A stretch of 64,000 bases of DNA from Medakamo hakoo (Eukaryota > Chlorophyta > Trebouxiophyceae > Coccomyxaceae), in NCBI GenBank assembly GCA_026636295.1, contig CP089457.1, forward strand, positions 248,001-312,000, in the 5' to 3' direction. Below are positions 19,707-30,549 of this stretch, piece by piece. The notes below the pieces were generated by a model, which was not told the origin of the DNA, ran no database searches, and saw only the letters and a program-made list of their open reading frames with translations. A program made the position numbers and the translations under genes. Each line of letters starts with the position of its first letter. Within the stretch, counting starts at the first letter, position 1.

Positions 19707-22700
19707 CTACACGGCGTTGTCCGGGTCCCAAATGGTGCGGCGGTGGAAGTAGCCGCTGGACACGTCTTCGTCGTCGCCGCCGTTGCCGTCGTCAGACGCG
19801 TCCATCATCCGCCCCAAGCCGCCGCTGGCACCGCTGCCGGCGGGACTGCCGGGCACCATGGCCTGGTCGCAGTCCAGGGAGTCCAGGTCGCCCAGCCCGC
19901 CAAAGGCCGCGGGACCTGTGGGCGGGTCGGGCGCGGCGGCGGGCTGGCGCAGGACGAGGGTCGGCGCGCCGGCGGGCGGGCGCACGCCGCCGCCACCGCC
20001 GCCCTCTTTCGCCGCCGCCATCGCCGCGGCCAACGCCTGCCGGTCCGCCCGGCTGGGCGGCAGTCCCCCATCCCCACCGCCAGGCCCACCCCGCCGTCGG
20101 TAGAACAGCAGGTACGCGGCCCGGGAGCGCGCGTCCGCCGGCTTCACGGCCGCCGTGCGCGCGTCGTCAAACTCCGTCCAGCCCGCCCCCGGCACGGCGG
20201 CCGTCGCGGTGTAGTGGCCGCCGCCCAGGCCGCCGTAGTGGTTGACGACGCCGCACAGGTCGTACAGGTGGGCGTCGGGCGCGGCGGCCGGGCCAAAGGC
20301 GGCCGCGTCGGCCGCCGCGGCCGCGGGTGGGAGGCGCGCCCGCAGGTCCAGGCCGCCCAGCGGGAAGTCGACGGGCGCCTCGATCTTGTCACGCCACGCA
20401 CGGGCGTGAGCAAAGCGCTTGAGGTGGACGATGACGAGCGGGGGCAGGCGGCAGAGCGCCAAGCGTTTGGCCGCGCGGACGGGCGCCTTGCAGCCCGGGC
20501 ACCGCCACTCGTCCCCCGCCGCCAGCGTCTCCGGCGCGAGGAAGGCGTCCAGGCAGGCGTCCAGGGTGAGGGGCGGCGGCGCAGGTGGTGGTGGCGCGGG
20601 CGGCAGTGGGGACGCCGCCGCGGCGGCGGCGGCGGGGGCGGCGGCGGGTGGAGCGGGACGCGGGAGGGAGCCGGCGCCCCCGCCCGCGCCGCCCAGTCCG
20701 CTCGTTTTGAGGGCGGACAAGCTGGGCGGGCCGCCGCCACCGCCGCCGCCGCTCGTCCACTCCGCCACCAGGACGTCGGGTGGAGGGGAGGGCGCCGCCC
20801 CGCCAGCCGCCCCAGGCAGCGACCGGGCAAAGCCTTGGAGGCGGACCAGCTCGCCGGACCGCGACGCAAAGCGCAGCGTGCGCAGCGTGGCTGGCAGGCC
20901 GCCCTGTGCGGTGGGGGGAGGTGGCGGCACGGCGGGCGGCGCGCGGACGGGTGACGGCACACCCTCCTCGGCCAACCCGTCCCGGGGCGACACAGACACG
21001 CAGCCCGGGCGGCGGACGGGTGACGCCGGCAAGGAGGGGGCGGCGGGCGCGCCGCCGCCACCGCCGCCGCCGGCCGCCGCCGCGCCGATGCGGGGGGAGC
21101 CGTCCTCGTCCATGGGCGCCGGTGCGGCGGTGGTTTTCAGGCCGCTGTCCACCAGGAGTTTGGAGGCGGGGACGAAGGCGGCGGGCGGCGGGGCTGGAGG
21201 CGGCGACGTGCCGCACAGCGCAGCGAGGGCGGCAGCCGCGGCCACGTGCAGGCCCGTCCCCGCCGGCACCGGCCCGCCCGCCAAGGCCGCGGCCCGCACG
21301 CCCTCCTCTTCGCCGTCCACGTAGACGAGCAAAGGCACCGACGCGTCCGCCCGAGTGTCGCCGCCACCGGCGTGGACGAGCGCGAAGGCGGCGGCGGAGC
21401 GCGGCGGGGCGGCGATGAAAGCGTACGCGACCAACGGCCCGCCACTGCCCGCCGTCGCGGCCGACGCGTTCGCCGCCGAGCCCAGCAGCCGCGGCGCACG
21501 GCCGCCGCCGCCCACTTCTTGCGCCAATTCAGCCAGGATGAAGTGGGCGGCGCCTGGCCCTGTGCCCAGGGCGGCCGCGATGGCGGTGGTGACGGCGCCG
21601 AGCGTGAGGGCGGTCGAGCTCGCGAGCCCGTCCAGGGGCACGGCCCGCGGGGCGGGCAGCCAGGCGGGGGGCGGGGCGGTCAAAGCCCCGCCCACGCCGG
21701 CGATGGCGCCGGCGACGACAGTCACCACCCGCGGCGGGCGCGGTGCGGCGGACGCCCCAACCTTGGGCGGCGACCTCGGCCGCGCCCGCCAAAAGCCAAA
21801 CGACGAGCCGCCCGCCGCCGCGGCTTTGGGCGGCACGGGAATCGGCAGGGACAGGACGGAGAACGGGTCGGCCGTCACGGACGCCCGGCCGCAGTCCGGG
21901 CAGGTCAGCGTCGACTGCAGCTGGCCGTGGCAGGCGTCGACGACGAGCGAGTCGTTGCGCGCGGTGTGGGCCGCCCAGGCACGGGCCGCGACCGCGGTGC
22001 CAGCCGCCGCATCGCCCGCCGCCGCGGCCGCAGCTTCAGCGGCTTCCTCGCCGGGGGGGCGGCCTTCGTTCGGGTCGGCGACGTACGGCTTGACGCGGAC
22101 GCGGTTGAGGTCTTCGTGCACGCCGTCCAGCAGGAAGGCGGCCAGTTCCTGCGCGTCCTGCTGCGCGTAGCCGGCGAACTGGGGCGCGAACTGGGCGAGG
22201 GCGGCCTTGAAACCACGGGGCGCGATGGAGGCGGTGTCGCCCGCCCACAGGCCGGCGACCAGGCTCGCGAACGCGGTGGCCAGCCTGCCGCCGCAGCCCA
22301 GGGGGTTGGCCGGGTTGATGTCGGCCGCCCACGCCCGCCCCGGGTCCAGCAGCGGGCGGGCCAGCGGGGGCGCGCGGGCCAGGCACTGCACCGCCGACGC
22401 CATGAAGCACGTGTTGCCCAGGTTGACCAGGCCCGCGACGCCGGGCGGGGCGCCAGGGGCGGGCGTGGCCGAGTCTTGGGCGTGCAACCCCGGCGACGAC
22501 GACGCATAGGTCGACCCCCCAAAAGCGCCGGCGGCACGGGTCGACGGGCCGGGCAGGTAGCCCGCGGATCCAAACGCGCTGTACGACCCCAGCGGGCGTG
22601 GGGAGGGCGGGAGGATGGGCGGGACGACGGGCACAGCAGCCGCGCCCAGGCGGAGTGGCGGTGGCGTGCGCACGGGGCTGGCGGGCCCAAACGCGCCGCC

Positions 22701-23585
22701 GCCGCCGCCGCCACCGCGGGCAGGCGAGGCGAATGTGGGCTCGATCCGGCGGGGTGGCGTGGACACGTCATCCTCCCGGGCCAGGCTGTCTAAAGAGGCT
22801 TCTCTCTTGATGGGAGGCGGGGGTGGCGGCGGAGGCGGAGGCGGCGGCGGCGGCGGTGCCGGCACCCGCACCGGCGGTGGCAGCGCCGCCATCACCCCAC
22901 TCGCCGCGTCCCGGACGCGCAGGACGAGCGCCACGTCACCCACGGCGACCAAATGGTCGCCCGCCTGCTCGTCCAGGACGGTTTCGAGGTCCGCTTCGGC
23001 CTGGGACGCCGCGGCCGGGTCGGCTAAAGCGACGTCCTCCAGTGCGACGCCCAACCCGGCGGCCGCGCGGGCTTTGACGGACGCCAGGAGCTCCGCCTTG
23101 GGCACGGTCAGCAGGATGGGCTGCGCAGCGCCGTCCGAGCGTGAGACGCGGACGCGGAGCGGGCGCAAGTCGACGGGCGGGGCGTGCGGCGTGCCGGGCG
23201 GTGGGGCGCCAGTCGCGGGCACGGTCAGCTCTGGCCCGCCGCCAAACCTCCCCACGAGCGCGGCAAACGAGCCTGGCGTGACGGCGACAAAATCACGACC
23301 ATAGGCAATGTCCAGGCGGGGTAGGGGGGTCGAGGACGACGTGCCGGGCGCGACGAGGCGGGCGTTGGAGACGGGCCCGGGCGGACAGGAGGGGGTGGAG
23401 GTTTCGGCCGGCGCGGGGGGAGGCGGCGCGCCCGCCGCAGCGGCAAGAGACCGGCGGGTCGCCTCGTCCGCGCAGCCGCTGGTCCAGGCCGCCCACCAGG
23501 AGGCGGGCACTAGCGCCAGGTCTTGGGCCGGGCGCCACGGCCGGGCGGCCGCTTCCGCCGCGGCCACGCGCGCGTAGAGGTCCAT
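19707..23585 (-). CDS. DUSP-containing ubiquitin-specific protease (USP4/11/15 type)
   Basis: Cysteine protease that removes ubiquitin. One exon, 1,292 residues, from MDLYARVAAAEAAARPWRPA. The N-terminal DUSP-like segment has LVPASWWAAWTSGC. The catalytic domain starts GVAGLVNLGNTCFMASAVQC with nucleophile Cys393, followed by the QQDAQE box and zinc-finger pairs (LTCPDCG, WRCPGCK). Long disordered inserts split it, as in USP4/15. It closes with VIVHLKRFAHARAWRDK, YDLCGVVNHYGGLGGGHYTA (catalytic His1124) and WTEFDDA. All key residues look present. Proline, alanine and glycine runs fill the inserts. A UBL domain like that of USP15 may lie around residues 130-230 but is not obvious. It is head to head with the ankyrin-RING gene, which may also act in ubiquitin signalling. 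Confidence 0.9.
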   Translation of the reverse strand: MDLYARVAAAEAAARPWRPAQDLALVPASWWAAWTSGCADEATRRSLAAAAGAPPPPAPAETSTPSCPPGPVSNARLVAPGTSSSTPLPRLDIAYGRDFVAVTPGSFAALVGRFGGGPELTVPATGAPPPGTPHAPPVDLRPLRVRVSRSDGAAQPILLTVPKAELLASVKARAAAGLGVALEDVALADPAAASQAEADLETVLDEQAGDHLVAVGDVALVLRVRDAASGVMAALPPPVRVPAPPPPPPPPPPPPPPPIKREASLDSLAREDDVSTPPRRIEPTFASPARGGGGGGGAFGPASPVRTPPPLRLGAAAVPVVPPILPPSPRPLGSYSAFGSAGYLPGPSTRAAGAFGGSTYASSSPGLHAQDSATPAPGAPPGVAGLVNLGNTCFMASAVQCLARAPPLARPLLDPGRAWAADINPANPLGCGGRLATAFASLVAGLWAGDTASIAPRGFKAALAQFAPQFAGYAQQDAQELAAFLLDGVHEDLNRVRVKPYVADPNEGRPPGEEAAEAAAAAAGDAAAGTAVAARAWAAHTARNDSLVVDACHGQLQSTLTCPDCGRASVTADPFSVLSLPIPVPPKAAAAGGSSFGFWRARPRSPPKVGASAAPRPPRVVTVVAGAIAGVGGALTAPPPAWLPAPRAVPLDGLASSTALTLGAVTTAIAAALGTGPGAAHFILAELAQEVGGGGRAPRLLGSAANASAATAGSGGPLVAYAFIAAPPRSAAAFALVHAGGGDTRADASVPLLVYVDGEEEGVRAAALAGGPVPAGTGLHVAAAAALAALCGTSPPPAPPPAAFVPASKLLVDSGLKTTAAPAPMDEDGSPRIGAAAAGGGGGGGAPAAPSLPASPVRRPGCVSVSPRDGLAEEGVPSPVRAPPAVPPPPPTAQGGLPATLRTLRFASRSGELVRLQGFARSLPGAAGGAAPSPPPDVLVAEWTSGGGGGGGPPSLSALKTSGLGGAGGGAGSLPRPAPPAAAPAAAAAAASPLPPAPPPPAPPPLTLDACLDAFLAPETLAAGDEWRCPGCKAPVRAAKRLALCRLPPLVIVHLKRFAHARAWRDKIEAPVDFPLGGLDLRARLPPAAAAADAAAFGPAAAPDAHLYDLCGVVNHYGGLGGGHYTATAAVPGAGWTEFDDARTAAVKPADARSRAAYLLFYRRRGGPGGGDGGLPPSRADRQALAAAMAAAKEGGGGGGVRPPAGAPTLVLRQPAAAPDPPTGPAAFGGLGDLDSLDCDQAMVPGSPAGSGASGGLGRMMDASDDGNGGDDEDVSSGYFHRRTIWDPDNAV

Positions 23586-23666
23586 TGCGCCGAGCGCGAA
23601 GCAAGAAAAATGCGGGGAGTGGAGGGCGGGCAGTGTGGGGCCCGGGCCGCGCACAAGGCGGACGCA
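23586..23666. promoter_or_regulatory. 81-bp bidirectional promoter between USP and ankyrin-RING genes
   Basis: Two start codons face away from each other across only 81 bp (including CGAAGCAAGAAAAATGCGGG). Both 5' UTRs and both promoters must share this space or overlap coding DNA. Both genes encode predicted ubiquitin-pathway proteins, one removing and one probably attaching ubiquitin. Confidence 0.4.
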
Positions 23667-25857
23667 ATGTTTGGGCGAAACAAGCTCCGGGCCGCGGCCC
23701 GGCGCCTGATCTCCGCGGCGGCGGCGGCTGACGTGAGCGGCGTCCAGGCCTGTCTGGCGAGCCCAGAGCCCGTGCTGGACCTGCTGACCGAGCGGGTGGG
23801 CGGGCGCAACGCGTTGATGGCCGCGGTCGGTGAGGAACACCCCTCCTGCGCCCTCCCCTCCCCTCCCCTCCCTCTCTCCAGTCAGGGCGCTTTTGACGGC
23901 GGCGGGGGGCGCCCTGGCCGCGCTGGCCGCGCTGGCCCGTCCGCTTACACGCATGCCACATCCAAACGAAACCCCCCCCCACACACACACACACACACAC
24001 ACAGAGGCCGGCTCCGCCCCGGCCGTCCGCCTGCTGCTCCAAGCCGCGGAAGCCGCGGGCGGGCCCGGCGCCACGAAAGCGCTCGCCTCCACGCCTGCCT
24101 CGCCGACCGGGCAGACCCCGCTCACCATGGCCGCCACGCACGGCGGCGCCGGCCACCTGCAAGTCGTGGCTGCCTTGCTGGAAGCGGGCGCGGATTTCTT
24201 GGCGGCCAACGCCCGCGGCGACACGCCCCTCCACGCAGCCGCGCGCGCGGGCCGGGCCGCGGCCGTGCGCGCCCTCCTCAACTCCACCGTCGCCGTCTGC
24301 TCGCGCCGCGCCCGCCTGTCCTCTGTCGTCGTCGTCAACGCGGCGGCTGGGCCGGCCGGGCCGCGTGTGCGCCTGGTGGACGCGCGCACGGCCCGGTCCG
24401 GCCTGGCGCCGCTGGACCTGGCCGTGCTGAGCGGCAGCGCCGCGACGGTTGCGGCCCTGCTGGCCGCCGGCGCCGACGGCCTCGCCCTGCTGCCGAGGTC
24501 AGCGGCGGCAGCAGCTCGCGCCGCACCCGGCTCCACCCTCCTCCACCTGGCCGCCGCACGGGGCATGGCCTCCGTCAGCGCCGTCTTGGTCGAAGCCCGG
24601 CGCGGCGGGTCCGGCTCCGGCGCCGCCGACCTGCGGTCCGTCCGGGACGCGTTCGGCCGCCTGCCGTCCCGCCTGGCCGCGGACCAGGGTTACCCTGACC
24701 TGGCGCGAGCGCTCGCACCGCCACCGGACGGTGGAGGGGAAGGCAGGAGGCCGGCGGCGGCGGCGGGTGCGAGCGTTCAGGGAGAATGCCACCGTCCTGC
24801 CCGCACGCCCAGCGGTGTCCTGGCCGCCATCGCCGCCCGCGCGGCCTTGTTGCTGGACGTGGCCCGGGCGGAAGATGAGGGTGGAGCTGGTGGTGACGAC
24901 GCAGCTGATTTAGAAGCCGCCGTGTCCGCGGCGAGTGCGTCGCTCGCACCCCCCACGGGCGGCGGCGGCGGCGCCACCGCCGCCGACCACAAGGCGGGCG
25001 TCGCGGCGCTCGTGCGCTCGCTCGCCATCGTCTCCGCGGGCGGGGCCAAGGCTGTTGGCAGTGCGACGGCGAGTGCGTCCACGGTCGCAGCTGCTGCCCT
25101 GGCCCGCGCCGCCGCCAACGCCATCGCGGCGGCGTGCCCGGCAGCAGCGCCGGCGGGCGGGCGGAGCAGCCGCGCGACCGAGGGCCTGGCGGCCGGCGCC
25201 GACCCCGCCGCCGCCGCCGCCTTCACCGCCGCCGTCTGCACCACGCTTGCCGCGCCCGCGGCGGACCTCCTGTCCGCGACGGCGGTCGTCATCGCGGGCG
25301 CGCCCGCGCCTGGTGGAGGTGGTGGTGGTGGCGGTGGTGGTGGCGAGGCGGTGAGGGTGGTGACGCCCCCGCCGCCACGCGCCCGCTTTGGCGGCTGGGC
25401 GCGGCGTGCGCTGGGCTGCGTCCGGCCGGCAGCTGCCGCGGCCGCCGCCTGGGCGCCCGGATCAACCACCGCCTCTCCACGCGCCGAAGTCTGGTCCGCG
25501 CCCGCGTACGATGGCGCGTGGGCGCACGCGGCCGCCGTGGCGGCGGAGGAGGAGGGCCGGGCGCGGCGGCACACCACGCCGACCAGCGGCGGCAGTGTTG
25601 AAGCACCGCCGCCACCGCCGCCACGGCCGCTGCTCGACCTGCCACCTGCCCGCCTCACCCTCCCATCCCCGCTGCCCACCCCTCCCGCCACGTGCCCCGT
25701 GTGCATGGACGCGCCTCCGGGCGTGCGGGCGTGCCCGTGTGGGCATGCGCTCTGTGCCGGGTGCGCTGGCGAGCTGTTGGCGCGAGGTGGGGTGTTGGCC
25801 GCGCCGCCGGCGTGTCCGTTTTGCAGGGCCGAGATTGTTGGGGTGGTGCGGGTGTGA
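23667..25857 (+). CDS. Ankyrin-repeat protein with C-terminal RING finger (predicted E3 ubiquitin ligase)
   Basis: Two exons (23667-23829, 24005-25857; phase 1, GT-AG) give 671 residues. The start MFGRNKLRAAARRLISAAAA leads into ankyrin repeats across residues ~1-300: NALMAAV, GQTPLTMAATHGGAGHLQVV, GDTPLHAAARAGRAAAVRAL, LAPLDLAVLSGSAATVAALL and STLLHLAAARGMASVSAVLV. A long Ala-rich helical region follows. The C-terminus has a C3HC4 RING: CPVCMDAP...CPCGHALCAGC...CPFC, all eight zinc ligands present. The layout resembles plant XB3-type ligases. The intron carries an (AC)n run (23980-24003) directly before the acceptor. TGTAA, the usual green-algal poly(A) signal, occurs about 20 bp after the stop (25878-25882). 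Confidence 0.8.
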
Positions 25858-26013
25858 GCGGTTGTGAGTAAAATTGTTGTAAATTGTTTCGGGATGGGGG
25901 AAAGCGATGGGTGGGACAGATTGGGCCCCCGCTCCACACTCGCCAACGGCTGCGCGAAGGAAATCGCCGGCGCGGAAAAAAGCCGCGCGCGCGCGCACGC
26001 ACAGCCACCAGCC

Positions 26014-28013
26014 ATGGACGGCCCAGCGAAGAAGGCGGGACTGTTCGGTCGGCCGGCCACGCAGTCTGCCCCGGAGGTGCGAGTGGGGAGTCCAGGAGGG
26101 TGGGCGCGGGCGTGAGGGGAGCTGCGGGCGCGTGCGCGCGCCCGTCCTCGCGAGACGACGACGGCTGGACTCACCACAACCTCCACCCCCCATCCATCCC
26201 AGATCTGCCCGCCCCGGGAACCCCACCTCGCCTCGTCCTCCTCCGCCGCGCAGGCGTACCAGGCGTACCGCGCGGCGACCGACCTGGGCGAACCGTACCG
26301 CCTGCCGCGGTCGTTCCTGGCGGGGACCAAGCCGTACCCGGGCCCGGACGTGCCGGAGGCGCCGTTGATTGCGCTCGTCAACGCGCGGGCGGGCGGGCGG
26401 GCGGGGCCCGCCCTGGCGGCTGCCCTGTACCGCGCCATCGGCGCGGCCCAGGTGTTTGAGCTCGGCGCGTGCGAGGACGGCGGCGCGGCCCCCGGGCCCG
26501 TCCTCGAGGCGGTGCTGTCCAACCTGGACGCCGCGGCGGCGAGGGGGGACCCCGTCGCCGCCCACCTCCGCGCCCGCCTGGTCGTCCTCGTCGCGGGAGG
26601 CGACGGCACGGTCGCCTGGGTGCTGGGCACGCTCGCCGACCTGGCCTCCAAGCCCGGCTCGCCGCCGCCGCCGCCCGTCGCCATCCTGCCGCTCGGCACG
26701 GGCAACGACCTCGCGCTCTCGTTCGGGTGGGGGACGCGCTTCCGCCGCGCCTGGGTCGCCGACCACGCCGCCCTATACGCGACGCTGGAACGCATCGCGC
26801 GCGGTGGGGTGCGCGACCTGGACACGTGGCGCATCGTGCTGAGCAGGGATGGCGCGACGCCGGACGACGCTTTTCCGTCCCTGCCGCACTCGCTGGACAA
26901 GGCAGACACGCCGGCTCCGTCCGCCACCGGGCGGTTTTGGAATTATTTCTCCCTGGGCCCCGACGCGGGCGCCGCGCACGGCTTCCACTCCCTGCGCGAG
27001 CGCCGGCCCTGGGCCGCGCCCGGCCGCCTCATCAACCGCCTGTGGTACGGCGTGTTTTCCTGCTTCTCCGGCGCGGGCTGGTACTGCGGCGGCGCGCCGA
27101 TCTCGACGCGCGTCCGCCTGCGCGCCAAGCGGCCCAACGCGGCGGGCGGGGCCGACACGGCCGCGTGGGTGGACGTGCCCATCCCGCCTGGTGTGAAGGG
27201 CATCGCGATCCTGAATTTGCAGTCGTACGCGGGCGGGTCTGACCACTGGGGCCTGCGCGACGGAGCGGTGCGTAGTTGCCAGACAGTGGGAGGGGGGGGG
27301 AGGTGCCTCTCTCCTTCATGCCCCACACTCACCACCTCCCTCCCCCTCCCCACTCATCAAACCAGCCTCCACCACCCGGCGCCGTGTGCGGCGGCGGCGG
27401 CCTGGGCCCGGGCGCGGCCGTCGCCCGGTCGGAGGACGTGTGGCTGCCGGCCGCGGATTCCGGGCTGCCCGCGCCCGTCAGCGGTGGGGGTGGGGGTGGG
27501 AATGGAGCCACCACCTGGTCCCAGCCCATCTTCAACGACGGCTTGGTCGAGGTGATCGGCTTCAAGAGTGGGTGGCACTTTGGCGCGACCATGGCGGGCC
27601 TGTCCCCCAGCTGCCACGCCGTGCGCTTGGCCCAAGCCGCCGAAATCCAGCTGGAATGTTCCGCCGGCCCAGCAGGCGGGTGCGGCGGCGACGGCCGCGA
27701 CCTGTGCATGCAGGTGGACGGCGAGCCGTGGCGGCAGCCGCTGCCCGAGCCGGGCGAGCCGCCGCTCGTCATCACCGTCAGGCATGAGGGCGCGGCGCGC
27801 ATGCTGTTCAACGGCGTCCGCCTGGCGGGCGTCGCGCCCAAGATCCGGCGGCTGGCCGAGCGCGAGCGGACGGTGTCGCTGGGCGTGCAGAGGAGGCTGA
27901 CGTCGACGGCCAGCCTGGCGGCGGAGGCGGGTGGCGGCGTGGGTGGGCGGGGTAGCAGCAGCGTGCAGATGGCGTCCAGGCTGGGCGGGCCGGCGGCGGC
28001 GGTCGGCGTGTGA
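26014..28013 (+). CDS. Diacylglycerol kinase (plant-type, no C1 domains)
   Basis: Phosphorylates diacylglycerol to phosphatidic acid. Exons 26014-26076, 26203-27267 and 27366-28013 (GT-AG, all phase 0) give about 591 residues. The catalytic domain starts PLIALVNARAGGRAG, with the ATP loop VVLVAGGDGTVAWVLG (GGDGT) and ILPLGTGNDLALSFGWG. The accessory domain follows with FWNYFSLGPDAGAAHGFHS, NRLWYGVF, LNLQSYAGGSDHWG and DGLVEVIGFKSGWH. The C-terminal tail is Ser/Gly-rich. No cysteine-rich C1 pair precedes the kinase, as in plant clusters II and III. A second possible acceptor near 26251 would shorten the N-terminus by 16 residues. The first exon is only 21 codons. Confidence 0.9.
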
Positions 28014-28070
28014 TGGGTGGCGGGCGCGCGTGGGGGGCGGGCGTGGTGTGTTGCAAATCCCGTGCTGGTG

Positions 28071-30360
28071 CTAGTGTTTCCCGACCGGCCCGCCGCCGCC
28101 CTCCCCGCCTCCCTCCCCGCCTCTCCCCCCTTCCTCCGCCCGGCTGAACACGGGCTGCATGACCCGCTCATCAAAGGCTGTCCACCACTCCACAAACTCG
28201 CGCTGCTGGCGTGGCGAGGCCGGGCTGTTGTTGGGTGGGGGGTGAGGGCGTCCCCCCTCGCCCCGCGCCAGGTCCGCCGGCACCGCCGCCGCCCGCCGCC
28301 AGTGCGAGGGCGGTGGCGGCGGCGGCGGCGGCGGCGGTGGTGCCACCGGCCACGCTGCGCCCACCAGGCGGTCCGCCACGTCCGCGGGCGGCGCAGGCGG
28401 TGGAGGAGGAGCGGGCGGCGGCGGCAGGCCTTCCGCCCCGCCGCCACCCCCGCCCAGCAGGCTGACCTCTTCCATCGACCCGCCGTCGGCCGGGTGGAGC
28501 GGCTGGGGTGGCGGCGCGGACGCCGGTTTGTTCGGCAGGCCCACCGGCACCACGGGCGCCGGGCTCACGCCGGGAGGCGCGGCCGCCAGCTCGATGACGG
28601 CGGGCGGGGAGGGAGGCGGCCGCCCGGCCTCCACGCCGCCGCCGCGCCCGCCCGGCCCGCCCCCGCTCCCCAACAACCGTTCCAGCACCGGCTTGGTCGC
28701 CGCGCCAAAGCCGAGCGTCGACACCAGCACCACGATCAGCGTGGCGGAGACGAGCGTGGCGCCCTTGTCCGTCGGCGCGCCGTCGCCGCCTCCCCCACCG
28801 CCGCCATCGCCGTCGGCGCTGTAGTAAAAGCAGACGAGCGCGACGGATACCGCGCCGCGCATCGCGCCCGCCCACCACGCCACGCCGCCTTCGCGGGCGG
28901 TCAGGCTCGCCGTCCCCGCCCACCGGTTGTGGGCGGCGAGGACGGGCGCCAGCCAGGCGGCCCGGGAAGCGAGCATCAACGCCGAAACCAGGGCGGCCAC
29001 CCCCAGCGCGGACGGCGTGTGCGTGCGCGCCCACTGGCCCGGGTCGAGCGCGGCCAGGCCGACAAACGCGAAAATGGCGCCTTCCGCCACGAGCGAGGCG
29101 GCCGCCACCGCCGCCCGCACCGCGCCGCGGTCCGTGCGCGTCAGGGACGGCAGGCCGTAGTGGGCCAGGACGACGGCCGCGCAGAAGAGGGCGACGATGC
29201 CGGACAGGCCGGCCGCGTCCCCGGCCAGGTACGAGGTGTAGGCGGACGTGCAGATGAGGCCGATGGCGGGCGGGCCGCCGTGCACGCGCGTGGCTTTGAT
29301 GAGCCAGGCGCCCGCCAAGCCAAAGGCGACGCCGAGGGCCAGGGACAGGGAGAAGAGCGTGGCGAAGGAGGCGAGCATGACGCCGATGGTGGACGCGTCC
29401 ATGCGCGGCGCCGGGCCGAGCGCCTGGGGGACGGGGTGTGGCAGGGGTCGGCGTGGTGGTTAGGGTTGGCGAGGGGGGTGGATGGTGCGTCTTTTTTTTC
29501 CTTCACTCCCGCCCCTCGCACACGCCTCACCTTGACCGTGTGCAGCAGCGCGATCGTCGTCGCGTCATTGATGACGCCCTCGCCAAACACCAGGTTGAAC
29601 AGCATGGGCGCGTGCTCCGGCTCCAGGACCTGACGCGGGCGGAGAGAGAGAGGGGTGGGTGGGATGGGGGCGGAGGGCGACAGAGGGCGAGGGGCGTCCT
29701 TCCCCACACACACCGCCTCTCACCTGCAGCACCGCCACGGAGTCAGTGGCCGCAAAGATCGCTCCCAACGCCAGGCAGTCGGCCAGGGTCAAAAAGCGCG
29801 GCGCGTCCGGCCCACGGCCGCCGCTCCCCACCACACCAGCGACGGCCGCGAGCCCCGCCGCGACGGCCGCAAACGACGCGTACGTGCCGCCGATGCCCAT
29901 GGCGGAGATGGTGGCCAGGTTGGCAAAGAAGGGCCGTTGGCGGACTGCCAGGCCCGCGTGGAGGATGATGGGCGGCAAGAGGAAGACGAAGAAGGTGGAG
30001 GGGTTGAACTCCATGAGCCGGGCAGCGGCCGCGGGTGGGAGGAGGCGGAGCGCGCGCGCGACCACCAACGCCGCGCCCAACGCCAAGCCCGCCGCCGCGG
30101 CGGCCATGCCCTCGCCAAAGTACCGGGACCGGCGGGCCAGGGCGTGGCCGACGGACAGCCAGAGCACCATGGCGACGGCCATCATGCCTGCGCGCGCGCG
30201 TGTGTTTTAATTTTTGGAGGGGGAGAGAGGTTGAGTTACAGGCCGCGCGCCGCCTGGAGAGAGAGAGAAGGCGCCCTCGCACCCCTCTGCGCTCCCTCTC
30301 ACGCTCACCCGTCACCAGGTGGCGGGCTTCATCTACGTCCGGTTCGTCGGCGTCCGCCAT
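28071..30360 (-). CDS. CPA1-family Na+/H+ exchanger (NHX/NHE type)
   Basis: Electroneutral cation/proton antiporter. Exons 30360-30309, 30187-29724, 29629-29531 and 29423-28071, GT-AG, phases 1, 0, 0, about 655 residues. The N-terminal MADADEPDVDEARHLVTG is cytosolic; about 12 membrane helices follow. Diagnostic segments: FFVFLLPPIILHAGL (amiloride-site region), GAIFAATDSVAVLQ, LVFGEGVINDATTIALL (the Asn-Asp pair of electroneutral CPA1 transporters) and WAGAMRGAVSVALVCFYYS (conserved Arg). The C-terminal tail of about 200 residues is Pro/Gly-rich and probably regulatory. Whether it sits on the plasma membrane, vacuole, Golgi or plastid cannot be read here. It is convergent with the DGK gene, 57 bp between stops. 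Confidence 0.9.
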
Positions 30361-30549
30361 TGGAGTGGTGTATGTGGTGTGGATGGTGTGAGGACGCCAA
30401 AAATGGAAAAAGAGAAAACATAAAATGCGAGCGTGGCGGGTTGGTTGCACCCCCTCCTCCCTCCACCCCTTCCCTCCTCCAGCAGCGCGACGCTTTTTCA
30501 ACGGCCCCTCGAGAAAGAATGCCACCGTCCCGGCTCCTCCCCTCACTCA

